The notes under the pieces are model-generated. The model was not told the DNA's origin. It made no database searches and worked only from the letters and a program-made list of their open reading frames with translations. From Flavobacteriales bacterium (GTDB lineage: Bacteria; Bacteroidota; Bacteroidia; Flavobacteriales_D; Parvicellaceae): a stretch of DNA of 64,000 nt. Location of the stretch: positions 1-64,000 of the forward strand of contig JAGYKU010000004.1 of assembly GCA_018401455.1 (NCBI GenBank), read 5' to 3'. Both the position numbers and the translations under genes were made by a program. The stretch's first letter is position 1. The number at the start of each line of letters is the position of its first letter. Positions 9,386-18,675 of this stretch are shown one piece after another.

Positions 9386-11716
9386 ATGAACCTATTTAAA
9401 AGTTTAATGCTATTTACCATTTTGTTTTCTTCTATAACAGAATCTTTGGCTGCTACCAGAAGATACAGACTTTCGCTAAGAGATGACCCTTCATCTTCTG
9501 TAGTAATTGGTTGGGATCAAAACGGTGGTTCTGGTGCTATGGTTTATTATGGCACTACAGATTTTGGACAAAATTGGGCTTCTTACCCTTTGTCTCATGG
9601 TGTAGATAGAAGTGTTTCTGCAAATGGGATGAACAATACTTTTTCTAGACTTACAGGTCTTTCTCCTAATACTGCTTACTATTTTGTAATTGTTGATAGC
9701 GATGGCGTTTCTCCTAGATTTTGGTTCAAAACAACTCCAATGGGAAATTCTGAACCCATTTCTGTGTTAGCAGGTGGAGACAGTAGAGCATATTTGGATA
9801 ATAGCCCAAGAGAAGCGGCCAACTTAATGGTTTCAAAATTAAGACCTGATTTGGTAATGTTTGGTGGAGATTACACTTGGCTCAACACAGGATTGGAATG
9901 GGGAACATGGATGGATGATTGGCAATTGACAACAACTAGTGACGGAAAAATGGTAGCAACAGTCTGGGAAAGAGGCAATCACGAACTATCAGCAGGGACA
10001 GTCATTGATATGTTTGATATTCCTGGAACTGATGAATACTTTGCTTTGTCTGTTGGAGGTAATTTTTTAAGAATTTACACCTTAAATACTGAAGTATCCG
10101 TTGCAGGAAATCAATCTACTTGGCTAGAAAATGATTTAATTGCCAATGCCAATAATCACGATTGGAGTATTGCTCAATATCACACCTGTATGAGACCTCA
10201 TACGAGCGAAAAATCTAATGGTGATGCTCATTACAATGCTTGGGCTCAATTGTTTTACGATTATGGAGTACAACTTGTTGTTGAAAGTGATGCACACGAT
10301 GTAAAAACGACTTGGCCCGTTAAACCAAGTACCGGTCCCAACAGTGAAGATGGTTTTGAATTGGACACTTTAAGAGGTTCTGTTTATATCGGAGAAGGTT
10401 GTTGGGGAGCACCACTAAGGACAAATGATTGGGATAAATATTGGACAAGAAATTCAGGAAGTTTTAATAGTTTTCATTGGTTAAAAATAGGAAAAGATAC
10501 GATTGAAATTAGAACTGTTGCCACAGATAATGCAGCAAGTGTGGGAAGCGTATCAGACAATGATAAATTTACCCCGCCAAGTGGAATTAATATTTGGAAT
10601 CCCTCCAATGGAAATGTGGTCTATATTGTAAATCACAAAACTATTGACAGACCTAATATAGATGTTACTTACCCTTTTCACCAACAATTTTTCAGTCAAC
10701 CTCAAAATGTAACCATTACAGCTGATGCAAGTTCAATGAGTAGTTCAGTTCAAGAGGTGAAATTTTATGTCAATGATGTTTATTTAGGAAGTGATTTATC
10801 AAGTCCTTATGAATTCAATTGGACAATTCCTAATAACGGACAATATGTAATTACTGCGTGGGCAATTGATGCTGAGGGTTGGCATAATGTCTCAGACGAA
10901 GTAAAAGTGTATGCAGGTGAAATCGAAATTACCGTTCCTTTATCATCAAATAATGATGATGCGGAAGAAAATAAAGACGATGGAAGTGTTGATTTGACAA
11001 GTTCTGACATTGAAATTATAGTGGAACAATTGACTTGGCCTATTCCAGATAATAATCAATGGTGTGGATTTAGATTTAGTGGAGTTGAAATTCCTCAAGG
11101 CGCTAATGTAATTGAAGCGTATATACAATTTACAGCTGATGAAAATCAATCAGGTACTTCTGACGTAATTATCAAAGGAGAAAATGTAGATAACTCTGTA
11201 GGTTTCGCCAGTATCGATTACAACATCTCAAGTAGAACACTTACACAATCTGATGTAAATTGGATAGCAGCACCTTGGAGTAATAATTCAAGTGGAATTA
11301 ACGAAAGAACACCTGATATTTCTAATATTGTAACAGAAATTACTTCAAGACCGGGATGGCAAATAGGAAATGCCATGACTTTTATATTGGAAGGTTCGGG
11401 AACTAGAAGTGCTTATTCAAGAGATGAAGACGCTTCTAAATCTGCAAAATTGTTTTTGAAATATACACACAACACAACAGTAAGCATCAATGAAAATATT
11501 GATAATACATCTGAAAATAAAATAACCATCTACCCCAACCCAGCAAAAGATTTTGTGAATGTTGTTCTTGAAAACGATAACAAATATCAATTGCAAATAT
11601 TTAACTTGGAAGGAAAAATGGTTTACAACAAAACCGACCTTCAAGGTGAAACTAGAATAAATTTATCAGAACACAATATTTCTACAGGAGTATATATTTT
11701 AAAATCAATAACATAA
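9386..11716 (+). CDS. Secreted calcineurin-like/purple-acid-phosphatase-type metallophosphoesterase with Big/FN3-like domain and T9SS sorting domain
   Basis: Signal peptide; GGDSRAYLD, GGDYTW, RGNHE motifs; C-terminal ITIYPNPAKDFVNV...LQIFNLEGKMV. Confidence 0.8.
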   Translation: MNLFKSLMLFTILFSSITESLAATRRYRLSLRDDPSSSVVIGWDQNGGSGAMVYYGTTDFGQNWASYPLSHGVDRSVSANGMNNTFSRLTGLSPNTAYYFVIVDSDGVSPRFWFKTTPMGNSEPISVLAGGDSRAYLDNSPREAANLMVSKLRPDLVMFGGDYTWLNTGLEWGTWMDDWQLTTTSDGKMVATVWERGNHELSAGTVIDMFDIPGTDEYFALSVGGNFLRIYTLNTEVSVAGNQSTWLENDLIANANNHDWSIAQYHTCMRPHTSEKSNGDAHYNAWAQLFYDYGVQLVVESDAHDVKTTWPVKPSTGPNSEDGFELDTLRGSVYIGEGCWGAPLRTNDWDKYWTRNSGSFNSFHWLKIGKDTIEIRTVATDNAASVGSVSDNDKFTPPSGINIWNPSNGNVVYIVNHKTIDRPNIDVTYPFHQQFFSQPQNVTITADASSMSSSVQEVKFYVNDVYLGSDLSSPYEFNWTIPNNGQYVITAWAIDAEGWHNVSDEVKVYAGEIEITVPLSSNNDDAEENKDDGSVDLTSSDIEIIVEQLTWPIPDNNQWCGFRFSGVEIPQGANVIEAYIQFTADENQSGTSDVIIKGENVDNSVGFASIDYNISSRTLTQSDVNWIAAPWSNNSSGINERTPDISNIVTEITSRPGWQIGNAMTFILEGSGTRSAYSRDEDASKSAKLFLKYTHNTTVSINENIDNTSENKITIYPNPAKDFVNVVLENDNKYQLQIFNLEGKMVYNKTDLQGETRINLSEHNISTGVYILKSIT

Positions 11717-11756
11717 CGCAAAAAGTAATCATTCAATAAAAAAATAAAACCAAATT

Positions 11757-13607
11757 ATGAAAAAACTTCTACTTGCCTTAACTATTCTAATTACTGGGGT
11801 TTCTAGTATTGCTCAAGATGACTTTTTACGAGAGAAAAACCTTTCAGAACTCTATCCTTTTTATCACGGAGTGGCTTCAGGAGACCCATTGTCTGATAGA
11901 GTTATCATTTGGACAAGAATAACAGATGATACACTTACTACAAATAGCGTAACAGTAGAATGGAGAATAGCGACAGATACCAATATGACTAATATTGTGA
12001 ATTCTGGTATCGGAACTGCATTTGAAGCAAATGATTGGACATTCAAAGAAGATGTTACAGGTTTGCAACCCAATACTTGGTATTATTACGATTTTAGAGC
12101 TTTGAACCACTTCTCTATAAGAGGTAGAACCAAAACTGCACCAGTTGGAGATGTTGATAGTTTAAGATTTGGTGTAGTATCTTGCTCCAATTATGAGCAT
12201 GGATATTTTGGTGCTTACAGACATTTAATGAACAGAAATGACATTGATTGTATTTTACATTTAGGAGATTATATTTATGAATACGCTGTTGGAGGTTATT
12301 CTTCGAATATAGCAGGAAGAGAAAATGAACCACCAAATGAAATTATTACTTTGGAAGATTACAGAGTTAGACATTCTCATTATAGACTAGATCAAGATTT
12401 AAGAAAATTACACCAACAATATCCTTTTATAAATGTTTGGGACGATCACGAAAGTGCTAATGACTCTTATAAAGATGGTGCTGAAAATCACGATCCTGGT
12501 ACAGAAGGTAGTTGGGCTGATAGAAAAGTAAGTTTTTCACAAGCATATCACGAGTGGCTTCCTATTCGTTCTCCGCTCCCTGGAGATTTGAGAATTTATC
12601 GTTCTTTCGAATTTGGAGATTTGATAAATATGCCAATGATTGATACTAGAATTGAAGGAAGAGACGAACAAGGTGGCGCTGCTGAAGCAAGTGACCCAAC
12701 TAGAAGTCTATTAGGTTCAGTACAATACAATTGGTTGACCAACAATTTAAGTAATTCAAATAAACAATGGAATATAATCGGTAATCAAGTGATGATGGCT
12801 CCTCTTGAGTTAGTGGGTGTAGTTTTAAACTACGATCAATGGGATGGTTATGATTATGAACGTCAGCAACTTTTGGATCATATTATAAATAACAATATTG
12901 AAAACATCATAGTTTTGACTGGAGATATTCATACTTCTTGGGTAAATGATATTCCTCATAGCAATTACAATGCTGGTAATTGTACTGGTTCTGCTGGAGT
13001 TGAATTTGTAACAACAAGTGTTACTTCACCAGGAGCTCCAATTGGAGTCCCTAATTTTGTTATACAAAGTTCCAACCCACACAATCAATACTTTGAATTA
13101 ACCAAAAGAGGTTATGGAATTTTGGATGTTAACAAACAAAGAACTCAATTTGATTTTTACTATTTAGATGATATCTTAGACCCAAACACCAATCAATATT
13201 TTGGTGAAGCATATTTAGTAAATGATGGAGAAAGATGCGCAAATCAAGCGAGTGGTTTTTCTGTGAGACCTGCTAATAGTATAGTACCTTTGGCTCCCGA
13301 ATTACCTTTACCAATTAATGCTGGAATTGAAAACCTAGATTACCAACAATTTATTGTATTTGGTGCTTATCCAAATCCCGCTTATGATGAAGTAACCTTC
13401 CAAATTTACTTAAACAAATATGAAGAATTAACGATTCAAGTATTTGATATGCAAGGAAAAGAAGTGTTTACTGATGTTATGAGTAATCTTCACATAGGCG
13501 TAAATTATGCTAAATTAAATATTTCAACATTAGCACAGGGAACATATAGTTTCGTGATTAAATCTGAAACTAATGTAGTTTCCAAAAGTATCGTTAAAAC
13601 CAACTAA
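11757..13607 (+). CDS. PhoD-like alkaline phosphatase, secreted, T9SS sorting domain
   Basis: YPFYHGVASGDPLSDRVIIWTRI; VSCSNYEHGYFGAYRHL; LHLGDYIYEYAVGGY; WDDHESANDSYKDGAENH; C-terminal AYPNPAYDEVTFQI...VKTN. Confidence 0.88.
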   Translation: MKKLLLALTILITGVSSIAQDDFLREKNLSELYPFYHGVASGDPLSDRVIIWTRITDDTLTTNSVTVEWRIATDTNMTNIVNSGIGTAFEANDWTFKEDVTGLQPNTWYYYDFRALNHFSIRGRTKTAPVGDVDSLRFGVVSCSNYEHGYFGAYRHLMNRNDIDCILHLGDYIYEYAVGGYSSNIAGRENEPPNEIITLEDYRVRHSHYRLDQDLRKLHQQYPFINVWDDHESANDSYKDGAENHDPGTEGSWADRKVSFSQAYHEWLPIRSPLPGDLRIYRSFEFGDLINMPMIDTRIEGRDEQGGAAEASDPTRSLLGSVQYNWLTNNLSNSNKQWNIIGNQVMMAPLELVGVVLNYDQWDGYDYERQQLLDHIINNNIENIIVLTGDIHTSWVNDIPHSNYNAGNCTGSAGVEFVTTSVTSPGAPIGVPNFVIQSSNPHNQYFELTKRGYGILDVNKQRTQFDFYYLDDILDPNTNQYFGEAYLVNDGERCANQASGFSVRPANSIVPLAPELPLPINAGIENLDYQQFIVFGAYPNPAYDEVTFQIYLNKYEELTIQVFDMQGKEVFTDVMSNLHIGVNYAKLNISTLAQGTYSFVIKSETNVVSKSIVKTN

Positions 13608-13608
13608 A

Positions 13609-14769
13609 ATGAAATTAAATCACTACCTTTTAAGTTTCACACTATTAATTACTTCTAATTCGCTTGTAGGTCAATTTACAAAAGAATACGAATATCTTTC
13701 AATGAATCCAGCAATTGGTTTTGGTCTTGGATCTACCAACTATTATGGCGACTTAAATAGTGTTTATGAATTTTCTGGTGCACGAAGTGCTACTTCTAGT
13801 GCGCATTTGTTTTATATGCACCCTTTTTCTAAAGCTATGTTTGGTAAAGCAAATATCAACTATAATAAATTGGGTCATATAGGAATAGATAGCAATATTG
13901 TTAAGAATTTCAGTACTTCTATTTTTGGTGGTGATTTAGGTGTTTTCTATAGATTGGACAACGACAAAGTTTTTAGCCAGCAACAAAGCATTTCTATTTT
14001 TGGTGGTGGTGGTCTAGGATTCTCAGTTTTTAATGTTAAAACTGATTTAATGGATGAAAACAAACAAACATACCACTATTGGTCTGACGGAAATATTAGA
14101 AACATTGAAGAAAACAGTCCGAATGCTGCTGAAGCAATATTATTGAATAGAGATTATGATTTTGAAACAGAAGTGATTACTGAAAAAAGTAATTTTCCAT
14201 ATTTATTTCTTGAAGCAGGAGTTGGTTTAAAAGTAACACACAATCTTTTTGTGAATTTGAGTTACAAACACTTTTTTACCTTTTCCAATGAAATAGATGG
14301 TGTGACTTCTAACGATAAGAAAGATAGATTTGACAATATTAATTTATCGATAGGCTGGAGTTTTGGAAAACCTTTCCGTACTGCTGACGAAATCATTAGA
14401 GACAAAGAAGCAGAAACCATTGATATTAGTGATGCTGATGAAGATGGTGTCTATGACTTATCAGATTTATGTCCAAAAACTCCTCTAGGTTGGGAAGTTG
14501 ACGCAAATGGATGTCCTTTGGATAGTGATGGTGATGGTGTACCTGATGCAATAGATGAAGAACCCAACAGTGCCAAAGGTGCTATTGTCAACAAAAAAGG
14601 AGTGACAATGTCTGATGAAGAAATTGAAGTAAACTATTTACTGATGACTGGTCAAATGGGAGATCACGAAAGATTCAATGAGTGGTCTGAAAAATACCCA
14701 GAATTATTTGTAAAATATTTTGGAGAAACTAAAGTTTCTAAAAGTCAATCCGAAAGCGAGGAGGAATAA
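13609..14769 (+). CDS. Outer-membrane beta-barrel protein with thrombospondin type-3 (Ca-binding) repeats
   Basis: Signal peptide; barrel-like N-terminus; DADEDGVYDLSDLCPKTPLGWEVDANGCPLDSDGDGVPDAIDEEPN. Confidence 0.7.
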   Translation: MKLNHYLLSFTLLITSNSLVGQFTKEYEYLSMNPAIGFGLGSTNYYGDLNSVYEFSGARSATSSAHLFYMHPFSKAMFGKANINYNKLGHIGIDSNIVKNFSTSIFGGDLGVFYRLDNDKVFSQQQSISIFGGGGLGFSVFNVKTDLMDENKQTYHYWSDGNIRNIEENSPNAAEAILLNRDYDFETEVITEKSNFPYLFLEAGVGLKVTHNLFVNLSYKHFFTFSNEIDGVTSNDKKDRFDNINLSIGWSFGKPFRTADEIIRDKEAETIDISDADEDGVYDLSDLCPKTPLGWEVDANGCPLDSDGDGVPDAIDEEPNSAKGAIVNKKGVTMSDEEIEVNYLLMTGQMGDHERFNEWSEKYPELFVKYFGETKVSKSQSESEEE

Positions 14770-14772
14770 CTG

Positions 14773-14870
14773 TTTGGTGTTTGGAGTTCGGAGTTTGTTG
14801 TTCGGAGTTTGGTGTTTGGAGTTCGGAGTTTGTTGTTCGGAGTTTGTTGTTCGGAGTTCGGAGTTTGATA
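14773..14870 (+). repeat. Heptameric tandem array TTYGNNG (14 units, 13 matching exactly) 3 nt after a stop codon
   Basis: TTTGGTG TTTGGAG TTCGGAG TTTGTTG TTCGGAG, the same five again, then TTTGTTG TTCGGAG TTCGGAG TTTGATA. Confidence 0.95.
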
Positions 14871-14928
14871 ATTTGATATTTTTCCTTCTTTAAAAACCAT
14901 CAAACGACATTAGACAACAAAAAGTCAT

Positions 14929-15200
14929 TTAACCGCAAAGCACGCACTTGTATAGACCAAAGCGTCTATAAAGACTATTCGCAAAGGTTCACAAAGTTTT
15001 TTTTACCTAATATCATTTTCAAATTATTAACTCTAGTTTTTAGACTTCTCCACTTCGGTCGAAGTGACAAAAACATTATCAAATTAACAACTAAACATTA
15101 ACAATTAAACATTAACAATTAACCATTAACAATTAATCATTAACCATTACCTAATTATCTCATTTTTCCTATTTCAACTTTCAGATTTCTGTTTTCCCAT
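14929..15200. repeat. Intergenic composite repeat block, copy A (paralogous to 32069..32540)
   Basis: Shared order: TTTAACCGCAAAG, ACTTGTATAGACC[A/G]AAGCGTCT, TATCATTTTCAAATTATTAACTCTAGTTTTTAGACTTCTCCACTTCGGTCGAAGTGACAAAAACATTATCAAATTAACAACTAA, TAANNAY array, TTCNNAT array. Confidence 0.85.
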
Positions 15201-15262
15201 CAACCATCTGTACCTTTTTATTATGTTTGCATTACACTAATTGAATTAATACAACTCATAAG

Positions 15263-15820
15263 TTGAAGGAGCAGACCAAAAGGATATCAGTTACAGAAAA
15301 GCAACTCATTGCAGCTGCCAAACTCAACCCTGCACGGTTTGCTCCTCTTTATGATTTCTATTACAAACCCATCTTTATATTCATATTCAAAAAAGTAAGA
15401 GACGAAGAAACGACAGCAGATATAACATCTAGAGTTTTTCTTAAAGCATTGCTCAATCTCAAAAAATATGAAGACAGAGGATTTCCATTCTCTTCTTGGC
15501 TCTACAGAATTGCTTCCAACGAGGTAAATATGTATTACAGAAAAGCCAACAAAAAACAAGAAGTTGAACTTAATGAAAATGATTTGAAAAGTCTGTTGAC
15601 GGAAGTAAAAGAAGATGCAACTGATGAAAAACTAGAATTAGTTATTGAAGCTTTAAATCAATTACCTTTGGAGCAGATGGATTTGATAGATATGCGTTTT
15701 TTTGAAAAAAAATCTTTCAAAGAAATCGGAGAAATCATAGGAACAACAGAAGGAAATGCAAAAATAAAACTATACAGAGCGATTGATAAACTTAAAAAAA
15801 TCATACTATCCCAAAAGTAA
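15263..15820 (+). CDS. RNA polymerase sigma factor, sigma-70 (ECF-like) family
   Basis: 185 aa; DEETTADITSRVFLKALLNLKKYEDRG-FPFSSWLYRIASNEVNMYYRK; LPLEQMDLIDMRFFEKKSFKEIGEIIGTTEGNAKIKLYRAIDKLKK. Confidence 0.9.
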   Translation: MKEQTKRISVTEKQLIAAAKLNPARFAPLYDFYYKPIFIFIFKKVRDEETTADITSRVFLKALLNLKKYEDRGFPFSSWLYRIASNEVNMYYRKANKKQEVELNENDLKSLLTEVKEDATDEKLELVIEALNQLPLEQMDLIDMRFFEKKSFKEIGEIIGTTEGNAKIKLYRAIDKLKKIILSQK

Positions 15821-16080
15821 TGAAATTCTATAAATTAAATAAAGACAAAAAAGACAAGTTGCCATCGGACGAAGTCATTTTGAAGTACAAAAACTTCAAC
15901 CAGCTTCGCACGACCTATGAAGACATCACCAAACGTCCTGCGCAACCTCTCTACAAAAACAGAAAGTTGTTTATGCTCTTGCTTTTGATTGGACTCACTA
16001 TCTGGATGATGTATGAATATAATGAAGAACAAAAGAAAGAAGAGCAAGACTCCCCTACTCCTTCGGAGGAAACAAAGTAA
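15820..16080 (+). CDS. Small single-TM protein overlapping the sigma factor stop
   Basis: 86 aa, one TM (LFMLLLLIGLTIWMMYEY), charged C-terminus. Confidence 0.55.
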   Translation: MKFYKLNKDKKDKLPSDEVILKYKNFNQLRTTYEDITKRPAQPLYKNRKLFMLLLLIGLTIWMMYEYNEEQKKEEQDSPTPSEETK

Positions 16081-16496
16081 AGAAAGGATAATTCAAAATA
16101 TCAAAAACTAGATTTTTGTAATAAAAATTAATTTCACTTGAATTAAAAGTTAAGTGCAAGTACTAAAATTCGTGTGCAATTCAAAAGAAAAAAATTATAT
16201 TTACGTCTTCAAAGCGATTTTGGTCTTGTGACTGAAGGGGCGAAGCTTTTCAACCTTCGCTAGTGCTTCGGTTGATGAAAGGGGTTCTGGGTTTGAGGTT
16301 CGGTGTTCGGAGTTTTCAACCTTCGCAATTACTTCTTCACTGTTGTTTTGAAGTACGAAGTGGTTCGGTTGATGAAAGATATTTGGAGTTTGGTGTTCGT
16401 AGTTCGAAGTTGACTTGTCATATCGACTGGAATACAAAGCGATAGCGAATGTATGTTCCGAAATTTAGGAGAAGATATCTTTGAATTAAAATAAAA

Positions 16497-17630
16497 ATGA
16501 AAAAAGTAGTTGTAAAACCAATTGATTATAAAGGAAATCCTAGTATAGCTTTGGAATTCGAGCGTGACAATGATTTGAAAGAATTATTAAAATCTCATTT
16601 TCCGTTGATGCGTTGGAGTCAAACATACAAATTGTGGCACCTTCCTTATGATGAAAAAATTTCGCAGCAAGTTTTCCAGGTATTGAAAGGCAAAGTATGG
16701 GTTGATTACAGTGCTATGAAAAAAGAAAATATGGTTGCAAACCCAACTATCAATACAACTACAGCCAAAATAGAATTGCCAGCTTTGACAGAAGCACAAC
16801 AGAAGGACATTAAAACATATATTAGATATTTAAAATCTAAGCGATACAGCGAAAACACTATAAAAACCTACAGCGATGCCATCAAATTATTTTTGCGATA
16901 TTTTCATTTCAAAAATACAGATGAAATTTCCAACGAAGACATTATTGCTTTCAACAATGACTACATTTTGGCAAATCGGTATTCATCTTCCTATCAAAAT
17001 CAATTTGTAAATGCAGTAAAGTTGTTTTTTGCGAAGATTCAAAACAAACAATTGAACCCAGAATTGATCCATAGACCAAAACGAGAGCGTAAATTACCCA
17101 ATGTACTGAGCAAAGAAGAAGTAAAAGCGATATTGGAAAGTACAAACAACATCAAACACAAGGCAATGTTGAGTTTGATCTATGCTTGTGGATTGAGGAG
17201 AGGTGAATTATTAAATTTAAAATTTAATGATATAGACAGCAAGAGAAACCTACTAATAATAAGACAATCAAAAGGAAAAAAAGATAGAATTGTTCCAATA
17301 AGTGATAAAGTTATTGAAATGCTGAGAACGTATTACAAAATGTATAAACCTAAAAACTGGTTATTTGAAGGGCAGTTTGAAAATACGCAATATTCTGAAA
17401 AAAGCATTCAAAGTGTTTTAAAACAATCTTTAGAAAAAGCAAAAATTAAAAAACCAGTTACTTTACACTGGTTACGGCACAGTTATGCTACTCATCTGCT
17501 TGAAGGAGGAACAGACTTACGTTTTATCCAGGAATTATTAGGGCATAATTCTAGTAAAACGACAGAAATATACACACACGTAAGCACAAAGAGTTTGCAA
17601 CAAATAAAAAGTCCTTTTGATGATTTGTAA
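16497..17630 (+). CDS. Tyrosine recombinase/integrase with about 75 aa N-terminal extension; XerC/D-like spacing
   Basis: LSLIYACGLRRGELLNLKFNDID; SKGKKDRIVPIS; LHWLRHSYATHLLEGGTDLRFIQELLGHNSSKTTEIYTHVS; SAM-like core-binding domain YIRYLKSKRYSENTIKTY. Confidence 0.93.
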   Translation: MKKVVVKPIDYKGNPSIALEFERDNDLKELLKSHFPLMRWSQTYKLWHLPYDEKISQQVFQVLKGKVWVDYSAMKKENMVANPTINTTTAKIELPALTEAQQKDIKTYIRYLKSKRYSENTIKTYSDAIKLFLRYFHFKNTDEISNEDIIAFNNDYILANRYSSSYQNQFVNAVKLFFAKIQNKQLNPELIHRPKRERKLPNVLSKEEVKAILESTNNIKHKAMLSLIYACGLRRGELLNLKFNDIDSKRNLLIIRQSKGKKDRIVPISDKVIEMLRTYYKMYKPKNWLFEGQFENTQYSEKSIQSVLKQSLEKAKIKKPVTLHWLRHSYATHLLEGGTDLRFIQELLGHNSSKTTEIYTHVSTKSLQQIKSPFDDL

Positions 17631-17660
17631 AAAAATAAAATTATATTTGTAATGAAATAA

Positions 17661-17738
17661 GTCTGACAACAGCTAGACCAAGCCAACCATATTTAGTTAG
17701 ATTGGACTGATAGCGTCAGACGTATATATAAGTTAGGT
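17661..17738 (+). other. Candidate integron attachment site (attI-like) with GTTAGGT core
   Basis: Inverted repeat GTCTGAC(17661)...GTCAGAC(17715-17721), then core GTTAGGT (GTTRRRY) at 17732-17738, 101 nt after the integrase stop. Confidence 0.5.
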
Positions 17739-18669
17739 ATAATTAAAAAAATGCAGAATCACGAATTATTCGATAAAGCACCTAAAGGAAATTTCAAATC
17801 ATTTGAAGAGTTCTATCTAACAGAAAAAAGAGGAAGTTGGATAGCAAACCAATTCATTGACAAGGAAATATATGAATATGATTCATTAGGTAGATTGATC
17901 GCTCAAAAATCGATTAACCCTTTAAATAATGAAATTAATAGTGAGTCTTTTTATAAATACAAAAATGATTTAATTGAGAGTATTATTCAAAAAACAAAAT
18001 GGGGTTCATCTACAACAAATAATTTTTATGATGAATTTAAACGTTTAACCAAGAAATACATTAAGAACTCTTCGGGGGACAATCATTCTCACAGATATGA
18101 ATATGATGACCTCAATCGATTAACTAAAACCATATCTGAATTTAGAAATCGTAAAGACATATACTTATTTGAATTTTCTATTGATTGTGAGATTGAAATT
18201 AAAACAACTAAATTAAATGATGTTGTGATTTCTACAGAATATTTTAAAAACGGTTTAAAAATCAAGTTAAGAAATAAGGACAACGAATATATTGAATTCA
18301 AATATAATCCTGATGGACTTTTGCTCAGTGAAAAAAAAGTAGACATAACCAGAACATTTAATTACTACAAAAATGGTTTTCCTTCGAGTTATTATAGTTT
18401 TATTAGTGAATCTGATTATAACAAAGAATTCTACGAGTACGATTTTGATGAATATGGAAATTGGATAGAAATTAGATGCTTTAAAGAGAACGAAAATTTC
18501 CCTAAACATTTAAAAACAATTAAAAAGAGAAAAATAAACTATACCTAACAAGACGCTATATTTAATTGCCGGTTCTGTGCGGATTAAGAAACAGTCTGCC
18601 CCGCTTCAATCTCGGTGTGTTTCGACAGGAAAGCGGCCCGCAATCGGCAACTAATTATAGCGCTTACCG
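17733..18669 (+). mobile_element. Integron-like gene cassette 1
   Basis: Starts within GTTAGGTATA (17732-17741); exact reverse complement TATACCTAAC at 18540-18549; one ORF; ends in hairpin site 18543..18675. Confidence 0.75.
17751..18548 (+). CDS. Cassette 1 ORF: YD/RHS-repeat-like protein
   Basis: 265 aa; YEYDSLGRLIAQ..., YDEFKRLTKKY..., YEYDDLNRLTKTI..., YDFDEYGNWIEI; stop codon lies inside R'' core ACCTAAC. Confidence 0.75.
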   Translation: MQNHELFDKAPKGNFKSFEEFYLTEKRGSWIANQFIDKEIYEYDSLGRLIAQKSINPLNNEINSESFYKYKNDLIESIIQKTKWGSSTTNNFYDEFKRLTKKYIKNSSGDNHSHRYEYDDLNRLTKTISEFRNRKDIYLFEFSIDCEIEIKTTKLNDVVISTEYFKNGLKIKLRNKDNEYIEFKYNPDGLLLSEKKVDITRTFNYYKNGFPSSYYSFISESDYNKEFYEYDFDEYGNWIEIRCFKENENFPKHLKTIKKRKINYT

Positions 18670-18675
18670 TTATGG
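18543..18675 (+). other. attC-like recombination site 1 (133 bp)
   Basis: R'' ACCTAAC; arms GACGCTATATTTAATTGCCG / CGGCAACTAATTATAGCGCT; R' GTTATGG. Confidence 0.78.

Noticed and set aside
16201-16445. ORFs 16201..16437 (-) and 16263..16445 (+)
   Set aside because: They are translations of TTYGNNG heptads and the TCAACCTTCG...GGTTGATGAAAG hairpin repeats (FGVRS-type peptides); no protein-family evidence.
16497-17630. Interpretation as a prophage or ICE integrase
   Set aside because: No phage structural, conjugation or replication genes nearby; the downstream cassette/hairpin structure fits an integron-like role better.
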